Of a stretch of DNA of 32,892 nt, positions 1 to 7,141 are shown one piece after another. Within the stretch, counting starts at the first letter, position 1, and every line of letters begins with the position of its first letter. Source of the stretch: Chloroflexota bacterium (GTDB taxonomy: Bacteria; Chloroflexota; Anaerolineae; Aggregatilineales; Aggregatilineaceae); contig JAAYCM010000149.1 in assembly GCA_012729765.1 (NCBI GenBank), positions 1 to 32,892 on the forward strand, read 5' to 3'. The position numbers and the translations under genes are program-made. The notes beneath the pieces are model-generated. The model ran no database searches. It had not been told where the DNA came from and saw nothing but the letters and a program-made list of their open reading frames with translations.

Positions 1-83
1 AGGGGAGTATGATGGCGCTTTTCAAGTCCTTCCCTCATTTTGGGGGAAGGATTTAGGATGGGGGGCGATCTGCGGCTGTAGTA
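1..83. repeat. MITE family 1, copy 1 (cut by window edge)
   Basis: Right part of a miniature inverted-repeat element. It ends with TGCGGCTGTAGTA (71-83), followed by TTAG (84-87), which would be one target-site duplication; the other lies outside the window. The visible part is almost identical to the right part of the copy at 186-339. Confidence 0.8.
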
Positions 84-87
84 TTAG

Positions 88-181
88 GATACGCGGCCTA
101 TCTGTAGGGGTAAGGGCAAGCCCTGCCCGCCGGGCGAGGCAATCCGCGTTCCTGCATTACGGGAGATATGATATATCGTAA
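88..181. other. Spacer between two MITEs
   Basis: No gene is visible. Positions 107-140 hold a C/G-rich inverted repeat built on GGGCAAGCCCTGCCC, which looks like a short intergenic repeat of another type. The rest is unremarkable. Confidence 0.5.
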
Positions 182-185
182 TTAG

Positions 186-339
186 TGCTACAGCCGCACC
201 TGACGTTTTGTTGCCCCCCATCCCCCGGCCCCTTCCCCCGCTGCTGCGCGGAGGGAAGGGGAGTATGGTGGCGCTTTTCAAGTCCTTCCCTCATTTTGGG
301 GGAAGGATTTAGGATGGGGGGCGATCTGCGGCTGTAGTA
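186..339. repeat. MITE family 1, copy 2, with TTAG target duplication
   Basis: Complete 154-bp element. The left end TGCTACAGCCGCA (186-198) and right end TGCGGCTGTAGTA (327-339) are inverted repeats with one mismatch. TTAG flanks both sides (182-185 and 340-343), a 4-bp YTAR target duplication as known for IS701-family elements. The ends match the terminal inverted repeats of the IS at 18110-19510. The interior is the C/G-rich core described in the findings. The right TTAG supplies the stop codon of the neighbouring deaminase gene. Confidence 0.9.
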
Positions 340-780
340 TTAGGGCCGGAACAGCAGGTAGGGGTCCGGCAGCAGCTCGCGCACCCGCACCTTGACCAAC
401 TGCCCGCCGTGCTCCAGGATGACCCATGCATCGGGCGCGTATTCCATCAGGAACTGGCGGCAGTTCCCGCACGGCGGGATCGGTTTCTGCCGGTCGCCCC
501 AGCCGTTGACCGCGACGATACATGTGAAGGCGCGCTCGCCCTGGCTGATGGCCGCACCGACGGCGACCGGCTCGGCGCACGGCCCATAACCGACCGTTTC
601 GAGGTTTACGCCCGTATAAATCTGGCCCGACGCCGCCCGCACCGCCGCGCCCACCGTATGCCGCTCTTCACGGTAATTGCGCGTGATCACGTCGCGTGCT
701 GCCGCGATCAGCGCCTCGTCTTCTGGCTCCAGGGGACATAGTTCATTCGCTGTCCGGTCCTTTCTGCCGGGGCCACTCAC
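340..780 (-). CDS. Cytidine/blasticidin-S deaminase-like protein
   Basis: Zinc-dependent deaminase of the cytidine deaminase fold, expected to deaminate a free cytidine-type nucleoside or nucleoside antibiotic in the cytoplasm. The protein shows the CAE motif (within GPCAEPVAVG) that supplies one zinc ligand and the catalytic Glu, and the PCGNCRQ motif that supplies two Cys ligands. The stretches TGVNLETVGYGPCAE and the C-terminal RELLPDPY resemble fungal blasticidin-S deaminase more than housekeeping CDA, so substrate is open. The start is uncertain. GTG at 780 is in frame but has no ribosome site. An AGAAAGGA site lies further in, and the ATG behind it is out of frame and opens only a 12-codon frame. 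The family normally begins near residue 15 of this call, so the annotated N-terminus may be too long. The stop codon lies in the target duplication of the adjacent MITE. Confidence 0.8.
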   Translation of the reverse strand: MSGPGRKDRTANELCPLEPEDEALIAAARDVITRNYREERHTVGAAVRAASGQIYTGVNLETVGYGPCAEPVAVGAAISQGERAFTCIVAVNGWGDRQKPIPPCGNCRQFLMEYAPDAWVILEHGGQLVKVRVRELLPDPYLLFRP

Positions 781-869
781 GCGCCCGGCGGGATACAACT
801 TTCTCGCGCTCGCTGCGTAAAGACCTGTAGAACCAGGTTGTGGTGTATCCAAGAGGAGATCGAACGGTT

Positions 870-1028
870 ATGGGCTGCTTCCGCGCGCTTGTCTGTATTA
901 TCCTGCCGCCGCTGGCCGTGCTCGACCGGGGCTGCGGCACGGTGCTGATCGTTACCGCGCTGACCATCGTCGGGTGGGTGCCGGGCGTGATCGCCGCGCT
1001 GCTGCTCAACTACATGGCCGAGCACTAG
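870..1028 (+). CDS. YqaE/Pmp3 family (UPF0057) small membrane protein
   Basis: A 52-residue protein with two hydrophobic helices. It carries the family pattern LPPLAVLDRGCG in the first half and VGWVPGVIAALLLN in the second. Known members (yeast Pmp3, E. coli YqaE) are plasma-membrane proteolipids linked to membrane potential and stress; the molecular activity is not settled. The ATG at 870 is chosen because AAGAGGAG lies 11 bases upstream and the protein then begins at the usual family N-terminus. A longer in-frame start at 840 would add ten non-conserved residues. It stands alone, divergent from the deaminase and followed by repeats. Confidence 0.85.
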   Translation: MGCFRALVCIILPPLAVLDRGCGTVLIVTALTIVGWVPGVIAALLLNYMAEH

Positions 1029-1035
1029 CGCTAAT

Positions 1036-1189
1036 CTCCCCTCAACCCCCAGCCCCTTCTCCCTCGCGAGCGGAGCAAAGGGGAGCAAGGGCGGCCCCCC
1101 ATCCCCCGACCCCTTCCCCCACGCTGTCGCGGAGGGAAGGAGGGCAGTAAGTCCTTCCCTCATTTTGGGGGAAGGATTTAGGATGGGGG
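1036..1189. repeat. C/G-rich intergenic repeats, core without transposon ends
   Basis: Two adjacent repeats. Positions 1036-1090 hold a hairpin-forming segment with CCCCTTCTCCCTCGC opposite GGAGCAAAGGGG. Positions 1095-1189 hold a copy of the core found in both MITE families: CCCCCCATCC at the left, GGATGGGGG at the right and the two inner hairpins. Neither the TACTACAGCC nor the GGTAGTGG ends are present here. Confidence 0.8.
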
Positions 1190-1208
1190 TAAAAATGCCC
1201 GGCGGCCC

Positions 1209-1718
1209 CTAGATCTTGTGGTGCATCCGGACCGTGCTGCGGTGCACATAGGCCAGCGGCGCCTGCTGGATCATGGCCGTGCGCGGCTGGAACAGCGGAA
1301 AGATGGTGACGTTCGCCGCGCCGATGAACATCGAGGTCGCCATCAGCATGAAGTCGGTGATGTAGGCATCCGACCCCATGTGATACTCGCCCTGAACCAC
1401 ATAATGCGACGTATAGACCGCCAGCGGCTCGGCACGCGGCAGCAGGGCGCTGTCTTCACGCGAGAGCATCTCGTGGAAGATCACGGCATGGCACTGATCT
1501 TTGCGCACCAGCAGCTCCGCGATGCGCATACTCCCGACCGGATTCCCCGCTTCCAGCCCGTAGACGGTCGCATCTTTTAGGGTCAAAATCGGCTTTTGCT
1601 CGTCGCTCAAAAACATCTGTATCAGCCCGACAGTCGGGATCATGGCCTGAATCTGGAAGCCTTCCACCAGCACGGTCGCGGGCACGTCTTTGGCGGCAGC
1701 CGCTCCAAAAAAGCTCAT
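1209..1718 (-). CDS. Unknown conserved-looking protein
   Basis: A 169-residue protein I do not recognise. It begins with a good ribosome site (AGAGGAG, 7 bases before ATG). The first half has alternating beta-type segments (ATVLVEGFQIQ, KPILTLKDATVYGL, HAVIFHEML); the C-terminal third has moderately hydrophobic stretches (ITDFMLMATSMFIGAANVTIF) that may be buried rather than membrane-spanning. There is no signal peptide and no obvious catalytic motif. Codon use resembles the neighbours, which supports a real gene. It is transcribed divergently from the membrane protein at 1858; the 139-bp gap must hold both promoters. Confidence 0.7.
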   Translation of the reverse strand: MSFFGAAAAKDVPATVLVEGFQIQAMIPTVGLIQMFLSDEQKPILTLKDATVYGLEAGNPVGSMRIAELLVRKDQCHAVIFHEMLSREDSALLPRAEPLAVYTSHYVVQGEYHMGSDAYITDFMLMATSMFIGAANVTIFPLFQPRTAMIQQAPLAYVHRSTVRMHHKI

Positions 1719-1857
1719 CGCTCACTCCTCTGGGACAGGTGGCACATTGCCCTGATTGTACAGCATTGTCGGCAGCAGGCCATTTTGCCCTGGCGGTAGT
1801 TCGCCCCGCGAATGTCTATAATCGATTTGGTGGGGATGCAGGACAAAGGAGCGCGGT

Positions 1858-2292
1858 ATGACGACGCAGCGCAAGCGGCCTTTTGGTGTGTCGATTATCG
1901 CCCTGCTGCTGCTGTTCAACGGCCTGGTGGCGGTGGTGCAGGGTGGGCTGCAAATCTATGACTTTTACCAGGCGGAAGAAGGGCGGCTGGAAACCGAGAC
2001 GTTTCTGCGCGTGTCGGAAGACTGGACCGCGCTCGACTGGCTGACGCTGCCGTTTACCATCGCCGGGATCGTGCTGGCGTGGGGGATGTGGACGCTGCAC
2101 CCGCGCGCTTGGTTTGCGACGATGGCCTTGCAGGGCATCTATCTGGCGGCGGCCTTGTACGATTACTTCCAGGGGGAGCAGGTTTTCGTCCAGATGCTGC
2201 TGTCGGTGGCGACCGTGTTTTACCTCAACCTGCGCGACGTGCAGGTGATGTTCCACATACCGGGCGAGCGTGAGCCCCAGGAAGCCGGGTGA
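1858..2292 (+). CDS. Small four-helix membrane protein
   Basis: A 144-residue protein with hydrophobic segments at about residues 9-30, 61-80, 85-103 and 111-127, so probably four membrane helices with a charged linker after the first (YQAEEGRLETETF). I do not recognise a functional family. The ATG is preceded by AAAGGAG at seven bases. A TATAAT box at 1817-1822 could be its -10 element, but no convincing -35 lies at the right distance. Its stop overlaps the start of the next gene in TGATG (2290-2294), so the two are translationally coupled and probably work together. Confidence 0.75.
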   Translation: MTTQRKRPFGVSIIALLLLFNGLVAVVQGGLQIYDFYQAEEGRLETETFLRVSEDWTALDWLTLPFTIAGIVLAWGMWTLHPRAWFATMALQGIYLAAALYDYFQGEQVFVQMLLSVATVFYLNLRDVQVMFHIPGEREPQEAG

Positions 2293-4094
2293 TGAACACC
2301 GATCTGGACCTGCTGCGCCAGTACGAGCCGGTGATCCGCTATACCTACGGCGAGCACTTCTTCCCGCTGGATGTCGAGCCGTATATCGAGCACAGCAGTC
2401 TGTGGCTGCGCGGGCGCGATATGCCGCCAGAAGAGCTGGTCGCGCGCGGGCAGCTTACACCTGAGCTGCTGACCGAGATCGTGCCGGAGTTTCCGAACAG
2501 CACCCTCTACCTGCAATTTGTCGAGCCGCTGACCGGGCGGATGCTGCAAAAGTTCCTCACGCGCCGCGACCGGCCCCGTTTTCGGGCGCGGGGACGGCTG
2601 GCGCGGGTGGGGCTGTCGGCGCGCATCGTGGATGCGCTGTTCAGCATCACGCTGCTGCTGCGCGGGACCGTGCCCGGCGGGACGGCTGCCGCCGCCGAGG
2701 AAGCCTACCAGCAGCTTCTCGCGCGCGCCCAGCGCTACACCTACTATGGCCGTGTCGTGCGGCAGGACAACTATATCGTCCTGCATTACCTCTACTTCTA
2801 CTACATGAACGACTGGCGCTCGTCGTTTTTCGGCGTGAACGATCACGAGGGCGACTGGGAGCAGGTATTCGTTTATTTGCAGGTTTGCGAGGGCAAGCCG
2901 CCCGCCCCGGCCTGGGTCGCGTATGCCTCGCACGACTATCACGGCGACAACCGCCGCCGCCGCTGGGATGATCCGGAGCTGGAAAAGGTCGGCACACACC
3001 CGGTCGTGTATGCCGGGGCGGGATCACACGCCGCCTACTTCGCGCCGGGCGAGTATCTGGTCACGGTCAGTCTGGCCGGGCTGCGGCCCGTGATTCGCGT
3101 GCTCGAAGCGGCCCAACGCTTCTGGCGGCTGACGCTGCGCCAGGGCGATCCGACCGCTGCCCCGCCCGATATCGCCGCGCTGCTGCGTATCCCATTCGTG
3201 GACTACGCGCGCGGGGATGGCGTCTCGATTGGGCCGGGCGGCCTCAAAAGCTGGACGCCGGTGCTGCTCGATCCCGCGCCCGGCTGGGTGATGGATTATC
3301 GCGGGTTGTGGGGCTTTTATGCCCGCGATCCGGTTTCCGGCGAGAACGCCCCCGCCGGTCCCAAGTTTAACCGCGATGGAACGGTGCGCCGCACCTGGCA
3401 CAACCCGCTGGGGTGGAGCGGCCTGCAAAAGGTCGAGCCGACGGACTGCCGCGACACGATTCTGGTCAAACGGATCGCCGATCTGGAAGCCGAGCAGGAG
3501 CGCGACCGGGCGCAGGCCCTGGTGCAGCGCGAGCGGCTCGCCGGGATGCACGCCCAGGCGCGCGCGGTGGCCGATCAGCCGCACCTGCAAAAAGCCTATA
3601 AGGCCGCCTGGATCGAAGTCGAGCAGCAGGAAGCGGCGCTCAACGCGCTGTACGACACGCTGGCCGAGCGTGACGAAGTGCTGCGCGCCAGCCGCCAACG
3701 CCTGGCCGAGATCGAGGCCGGGCACAGCGAGCCGCCGCGCGCGCATCTCGTCCACCCGCCGCGACCCCAGAGCGAAGAAGAGATTCGCATGAGCGGGCTG
3801 GCCGAAAGCTGGGCGGCATTCAGTGTCGGGCTGCTGCTGGTGAGCACGATCGTGCTCTATCTCGCGGCAGAAAACTGGCTGATCAGCCTGGCGCTGCTGA
3901 TGGGCGTGTTCGGCCTGCTCGAAGCGATTTTCAGCCGCCGCTTCGAGCGCCTGATCGTCGGCGTGACCGTGCTGCTGAGCATCGCTGCCGGGCTGATCCT
4001 GCTCTACGAGTTTTTCTGGGAAGTCGTCGTCGGCGGGATCGTCGCCATCGGCCTGATGATCATCGTGGACAACCTGCGCGAGATCCGCGCGTGA
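2292..4094 (+). CDS. Vps62/DUF946-like domain protein with coiled coil and C-terminal membrane helices
   Basis: A 600-residue protein in three parts. The N-terminal ~350 residues contain DHEGDWEQVFVYL (about 184-196), HDYHGDN and HPVVYAGAGSHAAYF (about 236-250). These resemble the HxGDWE and GSHA motifs of Vps62/DUF946 proteins, which share a fold with necrosis-inducing NLP proteins. Residues ~387-485 are rich in Glu, Arg, Gln and Ala and look like a long coiled coil. Residues ~505-590 hold three or four hydrophobic helices. Function is unknown; the His/Asp/Glu cluster suggests a metal-binding site, by inference only. The ATG is chosen because it overlaps the upstream stop; a GTG one codon earlier is also possible. 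No signal peptide is visible, so the soluble part may face the cytoplasm. Confidence 0.75.
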   Translation: MNTDLDLLRQYEPVIRYTYGEHFFPLDVEPYIEHSSLWLRGRDMPPEELVARGQLTPELLTEIVPEFPNSTLYLQFVEPLTGRMLQKFLTRRDRPRFRARGRLARVGLSARIVDALFSITLLLRGTVPGGTAAAAEEAYQQLLARAQRYTYYGRVVRQDNYIVLHYLYFYYMNDWRSSFFGVNDHEGDWEQVFVYLQVCEGKPPAPAWVAYASHDYHGDNRRRRWDDPELEKVGTHPVVYAGAGSHAAYFAPGEYLVTVSLAGLRPVIRVLEAAQRFWRLTLRQGDPTAAPPDIAALLRIPFVDYARGDGVSIGPGGLKSWTPVLLDPAPGWVMDYRGLWGFYARDPVSGENAPAGPKFNRDGTVRRTWHNPLGWSGLQKVEPTDCRDTILVKRIADLEAEQERDRAQALVQRERLAGMHAQARAVADQPHLQKAYKAAWIEVEQQEAALNALYDTLAERDEVLRASRQRLAEIEAGHSEPPRAHLVHPPRPQSEEEIRMSGLAESWAAFSVGLLLVSTIVLYLAAENWLISLALLMGVFGLLEAIFSRRFERLIVGVTVLLSIAAGLILLYEFFWEVVVGGIVAIGLMIIVDNLREIRA

Positions 4095-4115
4095 GCACCC
4101 CCGGCTCACGCTTTT

Positions 4116-4297
4116 GGTAGTAGCGAACAATTGACTGATAGCGGCTGTGCAGCTGCCCCCCATCCCCCGGCCCCTTCCCCCGCCTGCTGCGCGGAGGGAA
4201 GGGGAGCATGGTAGCATTTTTCAAGTCCTTCCCTCATTTTTGGGGAAGGATTTAGGATGGGGGGCAAACAGGCTTCAGTCAAAATCTCACCACTACC
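4116..4297. repeat. MITE family 2, copy 1, with ACGCTTTT target duplication
   Basis: 182-bp element. The left end starts GGTAGTAGCGAACAATTGAC and the right end, read inward on the other strand, starts GGTAGTGGTGAGATTTTGAC. Perfect 8-bp direct repeats ACGCTTTT flank it (4108-4115 and 4298-4305). The interior is the same C/G-rich core as in MITE family 1, in the same orientation as the copy at 186-339. It fills most of the 327-bp gap between two genes. Confidence 0.9.
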
Positions 4298-4421
4298 ACG
4301 CTTTTTACGACTTCTGCACAAAAGCGCTATAGTCGTCGTAGTGGGCAGATGCTATACTGTCATAGACTCTCTTCGAGATACATAAATCGCTTTCAAGCTG
4401 ACCAGACCTGCGGGGGAGAGA

Positions 4422-4772
4422 ATGATGGACAGCATGATCGTGATCCTGGGCGGGGTGGCGCTGCTGGCGCTGGCCCTGCTGCTGTTTCAGGTGCAGCTCC
4501 GTAAAGAGCTGCGAACCGTCGAGAATATGGGCGTCAACCAGGGCTTTACGGCGACGACCCTCAAGGCTATCGTGGCGACCGGCAGCCAACTGCTGCGCTA
4601 TGGTCTGGCGCTCTACCTGCTGAGCACGATCTGGGCCTTCCTCTACTTTCGCCACGAGTGCACTCAGCAGAATCCAATGCTCGATTACGACACCGCCACG
4701 TTTGCCGCGCAGGCCCTCGACGCGCTGCGCTGGCCCACCTATCTGGATCAACAGCCGCCCTGCACGCCGTAG
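4422..4772 (+). CDS. Small membrane protein of unknown function
   Basis: A 116-residue protein with a first membrane helix at about residues 5-24 (IVILGGVALLALALLLFQV) and a second at about 61-77 (YGLALYLLSTIWAFLYF). The intervening part is charged, and the tail carries two Cys that could sit outside the membrane. No family is recognised. Two adjacent ATG codons follow the ribosome site GGGGGAG; the second (4425) has the better spacing. It stands alone between a MITE and the ars genes. Confidence 0.6.
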   Translation: MMDSMIVILGGVALLALALLLFQVQLRKELRTVENMGVNQGFTATTLKAIVATGSQLLRYGLALYLLSTIWAFLYFRHECTQQNPMLDYDTATFAAQALDALRWPTYLDQQPPCTP

Positions 4773-4811
4773 GGCAGCCTGCCTGCTCCCACCTTGTTCC
4801 CGCTGCGCCAC

Positions 4812-4830
4812 TATATTGACATTTGTCTAT
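4812..4830. promoter_or_regulatory. Proposed ArsR operator 1
   Basis: On the minus strand this reads ATAGACAAATGTCAATATA. It matches 14 of 19 positions with the site in front of acr3 (ATAGATAATCTTCTATATA at 5272-5290). Two similar AT-rich sites before two linked ars genes fit autoregulation by ArsR. The assignment rests on this comparison only. Confidence 0.5.
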
Positions 4831-4844
4831 ATAAGGACTAGACT
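4816..4844 (+). promoter_or_regulatory. arsR promoter
   Basis: TTGACA (4816-4821) and TAGACT (4839-4844) are separated by exactly 17 bases, a strong sigma-70-type match. The proposed ArsR operator overlaps the -35 box and spacer, so bound repressor would block polymerase. Confidence 0.7.
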
Positions 4845-4874
4845 TAGCGCGATCCTGGTATGGAGCACTGACTG

Positions 4875-5222
4875 ATGCAGTTCGATATCAACAAGACCGC
4901 AGCAGCACCCACCTGCGCGACACAGCCGACCGAGCTGCGCCTGAGCGCCGACGAAGCGGCCCGGCTGGCGACACTGGCGAAAGCGCTGGGGCATCCGGTC
5001 CGCGTGCAGATCGTCGAGCTGCTGAGCCGGTATGGCGGCGAGGTTTGCGTGTGCGACATCGAGCGGCACTTCGACCTGGCGCAGCCGACGATCTCGCACC
5101 ATCTGCGTGTGCTGCGCGAAGCCGGGATCATCGACGGGGAACAGCGCGGGCTGTGGGTTCACTATCGCGTCGCACCCGAAACGCTCGAACCCCTGCGCCG
5201 GCTGCTGCTCGGCCTGCAATAA
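4875..5222 (+). CDS. arsR: ArsR/SmtB-family arsenic-responsive repressor
   Basis: A 115-residue winged-helix repressor. The recognition region (about 65-82) is LAQPTISHHLRVLREAGI, typical of ArsR. The sequence VCVCDIE (C58, C60) matches the ELCVCDL metal-binding helix of classical ArsR proteins, where Cys bind As(III) or Sb(III) and release DNA. The third Cys found in E. coli ArsR is not at its usual place; C14 in the N-terminal arm might take part. The gene sits directly upstream of acr3 with a terminator and a second operator between them. ATG at 4875 follows a modest GGAG site. The family call is firm and the arsenic response well supported by the neighbour. Confidence 0.92.
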   Translation: MQFDINKTAAAPTCATQPTELRLSADEAARLATLAKALGHPVRVQIVELLSRYGGEVCVCDIERHFDLAQPTISHHLRVLREAGIIDGEQRGLWVHYRVAPETLEPLRRLLLGLQ

Positions 5223-5238
5223 GGATTGCCTGCAAGGG

Positions 5239-5261
5239 ACGCCTGATCGAGGCGTTTTTTT
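5239..5261 (+). terminator. Rho-independent terminator after arsR
   Basis: ACGCC, loop TGATCGA, GGCGT, followed by a run of seven T. It lies between arsR and acr3, so acr3 probably needs its own promoter or read-through. Confidence 0.8.
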
Positions 5262-5271
5262 CGGCCTGTAC

Positions 5272-5290
5272 ATAGATAATCTTCTATATA
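5272..5290. promoter_or_regulatory. Proposed ArsR operator 2, before acr3
   Basis: ATAGATAATCTTCTATATA contains the inverted repeat ATAGA/TCTAT and matches operator 1 at 14 of 19 positions. Its 3' half (TATATA) may also be the -10 region of an acr3 promoter. Confidence 0.5.
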
Positions 5291-5315
5291 ACTTGCGCAG
5301 ACCTTTGAGGAGACT

Positions 5316-6437
5316 ATGACCACACAAGCCCAACCGACTCCTGCCGCCCAGACCGGGGCCATCTTTCAGCGCCTGTCGCTGCTCGACCGTTTTCTGCCCC
5401 TGTGGATTCTCCTGGCGATGGTGGCCGGGGTACTCCTGGGCGCGCTCTTTCCCGACATTCAAGACACGTTCGACTCGCTGCGTATCGATACTGTCTCGTT
5501 CCCGATCGCGATCGGCCTGCTGTGGATGATGTATCCCGTGCTGGCGAAGGTCAAGTATGAGGAGCTTGGCGGCCTGCGCGGTCAGGGGCGTCTGTTCGCC
5601 GTCTCGATCGTGCAGAACTGGATCATCGGTCCCGCGCTGATGTTCGGGCTGGCGTGGCTGTTTCTGGCCGACCATCCCGAATACCGGACCGGGTTGATCA
5701 TCGTCGGGCTGGCACGCTGCATCGCGATGGTGCTGATCTGGAATATGCTGGCGGGCGGCAACAACGAGGACTGCGCCGTCCTGGTGGCGCTCAACTCTGT
5801 GTTCCAGATCATCATGTACAGCCCGCTGGCCTATTTCTATCTCAGGTTCCTGCCCGAACTCTTCGGAGCGGATACAGCAGAAGTCGGTGTGACGATGGGC
5901 GACATCGCCAAGAGCGTGCTGATCTTCCTGGGTGTGCCGCTGGCCGCAGGCGTGATCACCCGTTTCGCGCTGATCAAGCGGCGGGGCCGCACGTGGTATG
6001 ATGGCGAGTTCGCGCCGCGCCTGGGCCGGACCGCGATCATCGGTCTGCTGTTTACTATCGTCGTCATGTTCAGCATGCAGGGCGAGAAGATCGTGGACAA
6101 CCCGGTGGACGTGCTGCGGATCGCGCTGCCCCTGCTGGTGTACTTCGGCGTAATGTTTGCGCTCAGTTTCTATATGTCGCACCGGCTCGGCTTCCGCTAC
6201 GACGAGTCGGCCACGCTCTCGTTCACGGCGGCCAGCAACAACTTCGAACTGGCGATTGCGGTCGCGGTCGGCGCGTTCGGGATCGCGTCGGGTGAGGCGC
6301 TGGCGACGGTGGTCGGGCCGCTGATCGAAGTGCCGGTGCTGATCGGGCTGGTGTATGTGGCGCTGTGGATCGGGCGGCGCTTCTACCGTCGTGACGCATC
6401 CGCGCCGGAATCCGATCTCGCCGGACACACGGCTTAG
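5316..6437 (+). CDS. acr3: ACR3-family arsenite efflux transporter
   Basis: A 373-residue inner-membrane protein with about ten membrane helices, the usual length and topology for ACR3. It exports arsenite (and in some members antimonite) using the proton gradient. Family marks are GLARCIAMVLIWNMLAGGN with the essential Cys at 135, ALNSVFQIIMYSP, and TAASNNFELAIAVAVGAFG with the conserved Glu at 311. The ATG follows GAGGAG at five bases. It is paired with arsR and preceded by a proposed ArsR site, so it should be induced by As(III). No arsenate reductase gene (arsC) is present nearby. Confidence 0.95.
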   Translation: MTTQAQPTPAAQTGAIFQRLSLLDRFLPLWILLAMVAGVLLGALFPDIQDTFDSLRIDTVSFPIAIGLLWMMYPVLAKVKYEELGGLRGQGRLFAVSIVQNWIIGPALMFGLAWLFLADHPEYRTGLIIVGLARCIAMVLIWNMLAGGNNEDCAVLVALNSVFQIIMYSPLAYFYLRFLPELFGADTAEVGVTMGDIAKSVLIFLGVPLAAGVITRFALIKRRGRTWYDGEFAPRLGRTAIIGLLFTIVVMFSMQGEKIVDNPVDVLRIALPLLVYFGVMFALSFYMSHRLGFRYDESATLSFTAASNNFELAIAVAVGAFGIASGEALATVVGPLIEVPVLIGLVYVALWIGRRFYRRDASAPESDLAGHTA

Positions 6438-6471
6438 GCCGGACATTGGGCTGTTTGGTACCGCATCATTC

Positions 6472-6504
6472 GGGCCGCTCCACACGGGCGGCCTGTTTGT
6501 TTTG
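6472..6504 (+). terminator. Terminator after acr3
   Basis: GGCCGC (6473-6478) pairs with GCGGCC (6488-6493), followed by TGTTTGTTTTG. It separates the ars genes from the nuo operon. Confidence 0.7.
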
Positions 6505-6597
6505 TGCCCCCGCGCACGATTACCGGGCGGTTTTGTATTCGTTTGCGCACATGTTAGAATGAAACCTGTTGGCGTAAACCCGCTGGTTGGGCGAAAA

Positions 6598-6626
6598 TTG
6601 CCCGCCTGCCGCCCGATTGCTATACT
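6598..6626 (+). promoter_or_regulatory. Promoter of the nuo operon
   Basis: TTGCCC (6598-6603) and TATACT (6621-6626) are 17 bases apart. They lie 76 bases before the nuoA ATG, leaving a leader of about 70 bases. Confidence 0.6.
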
Positions 6627-6701
6627 TGCGTGCGAACCAACTGCCCACCCGGAATGGATTCAGGATACAACCATCCCAGGCGCGCCAAAGGGGAAAAACT
6701 T

Positions 6702-7061
6702 ATGGATTGGAATGAATGGATTTTTATTGGATTGTTTTTTGCCCTCGGCTGGATCTTCCCGGCTGTGACCATTGTCCTGGGCAGACTGCTGGCTCCCAGG
6801 CGCCCCAATCCGAGCAAAAGCGCCACCTACGAATGCGGGGTTGAAGCCTACGGCAATATCTGGATGCAGTTCCGCGCCCAGTATTACATCTTCGCGCTGG
6901 TCTTCGTGCTGTTCGATGTCGAGCTGGTCTTCCTGTTCCCGTGGGCACTGGCCTATAACCAGCTTGGGCTGTTCGCGCTGTTTGAGATGGCCGTTTTCAT
7001 CCTGCTGTTGGTCGTAGCTCTGGTGTACACCTGGCGCAAAGGTGCGCTGGAGTGGGTCTAG
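6702..7061 (+). CDS. nuoA: NADH-quinone oxidoreductase subunit A
   Basis: A 119-residue membrane subunit of complex I with three helices. It stabilises the junction of membrane and peripheral arms around the quinone site. The YECGVE motif of the first loop (with the conserved Cys) and FDVELVFLFPW in the second helix are clear. The ATG at 6702 is chosen because AAAGGGGAA precedes it and the protein then starts at the usual family position; the frame is open further upstream. Normally nuoB, nuoC and nuoD follow. Here nuoH follows after 80 bases that contain a terminator-like hairpin. Confidence 0.95.
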   Translation: MDWNEWIFIGLFFALGWIFPAVTIVLGRLLAPRRPNPSKSATYECGVEAYGNIWMQFRAQYYIFALVFVLFDVELVFLFPWALAYNQLGLFALFEMAVFILLLVVALVYTWRKGALEWV

Positions 7062-7083
7062 CCTCGCGCGATCGGTTATGTCC

Positions 7084-7106
7084 ACCGGGACCAGCCGGTC
7101 GTTTTT
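7084..7106 (+). terminator. Terminator- or attenuator-like hairpin between nuoA and nuoH
   Basis: ACCGG (7084-7088), loop GACCAG, CCGGT (7095-7099), followed by CG and five T. The stem is short (5 bp), so termination would be partial. It lies where nuoB-C-D would normally be. Confidence 0.45.
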
Positions 7107-7141
7107 AATTGTTACACCTTATCTCGCCGGAGAGAGGTTTC

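Noticed and set aside
84..281. Short open frames with PFPP/GRGRGMGG-type repeats here and at 4147, 20258, 29063 and 31372
   Set aside because: They are translations of the C/G-rich repeats and share no conserved protein beyond the repeat itself.
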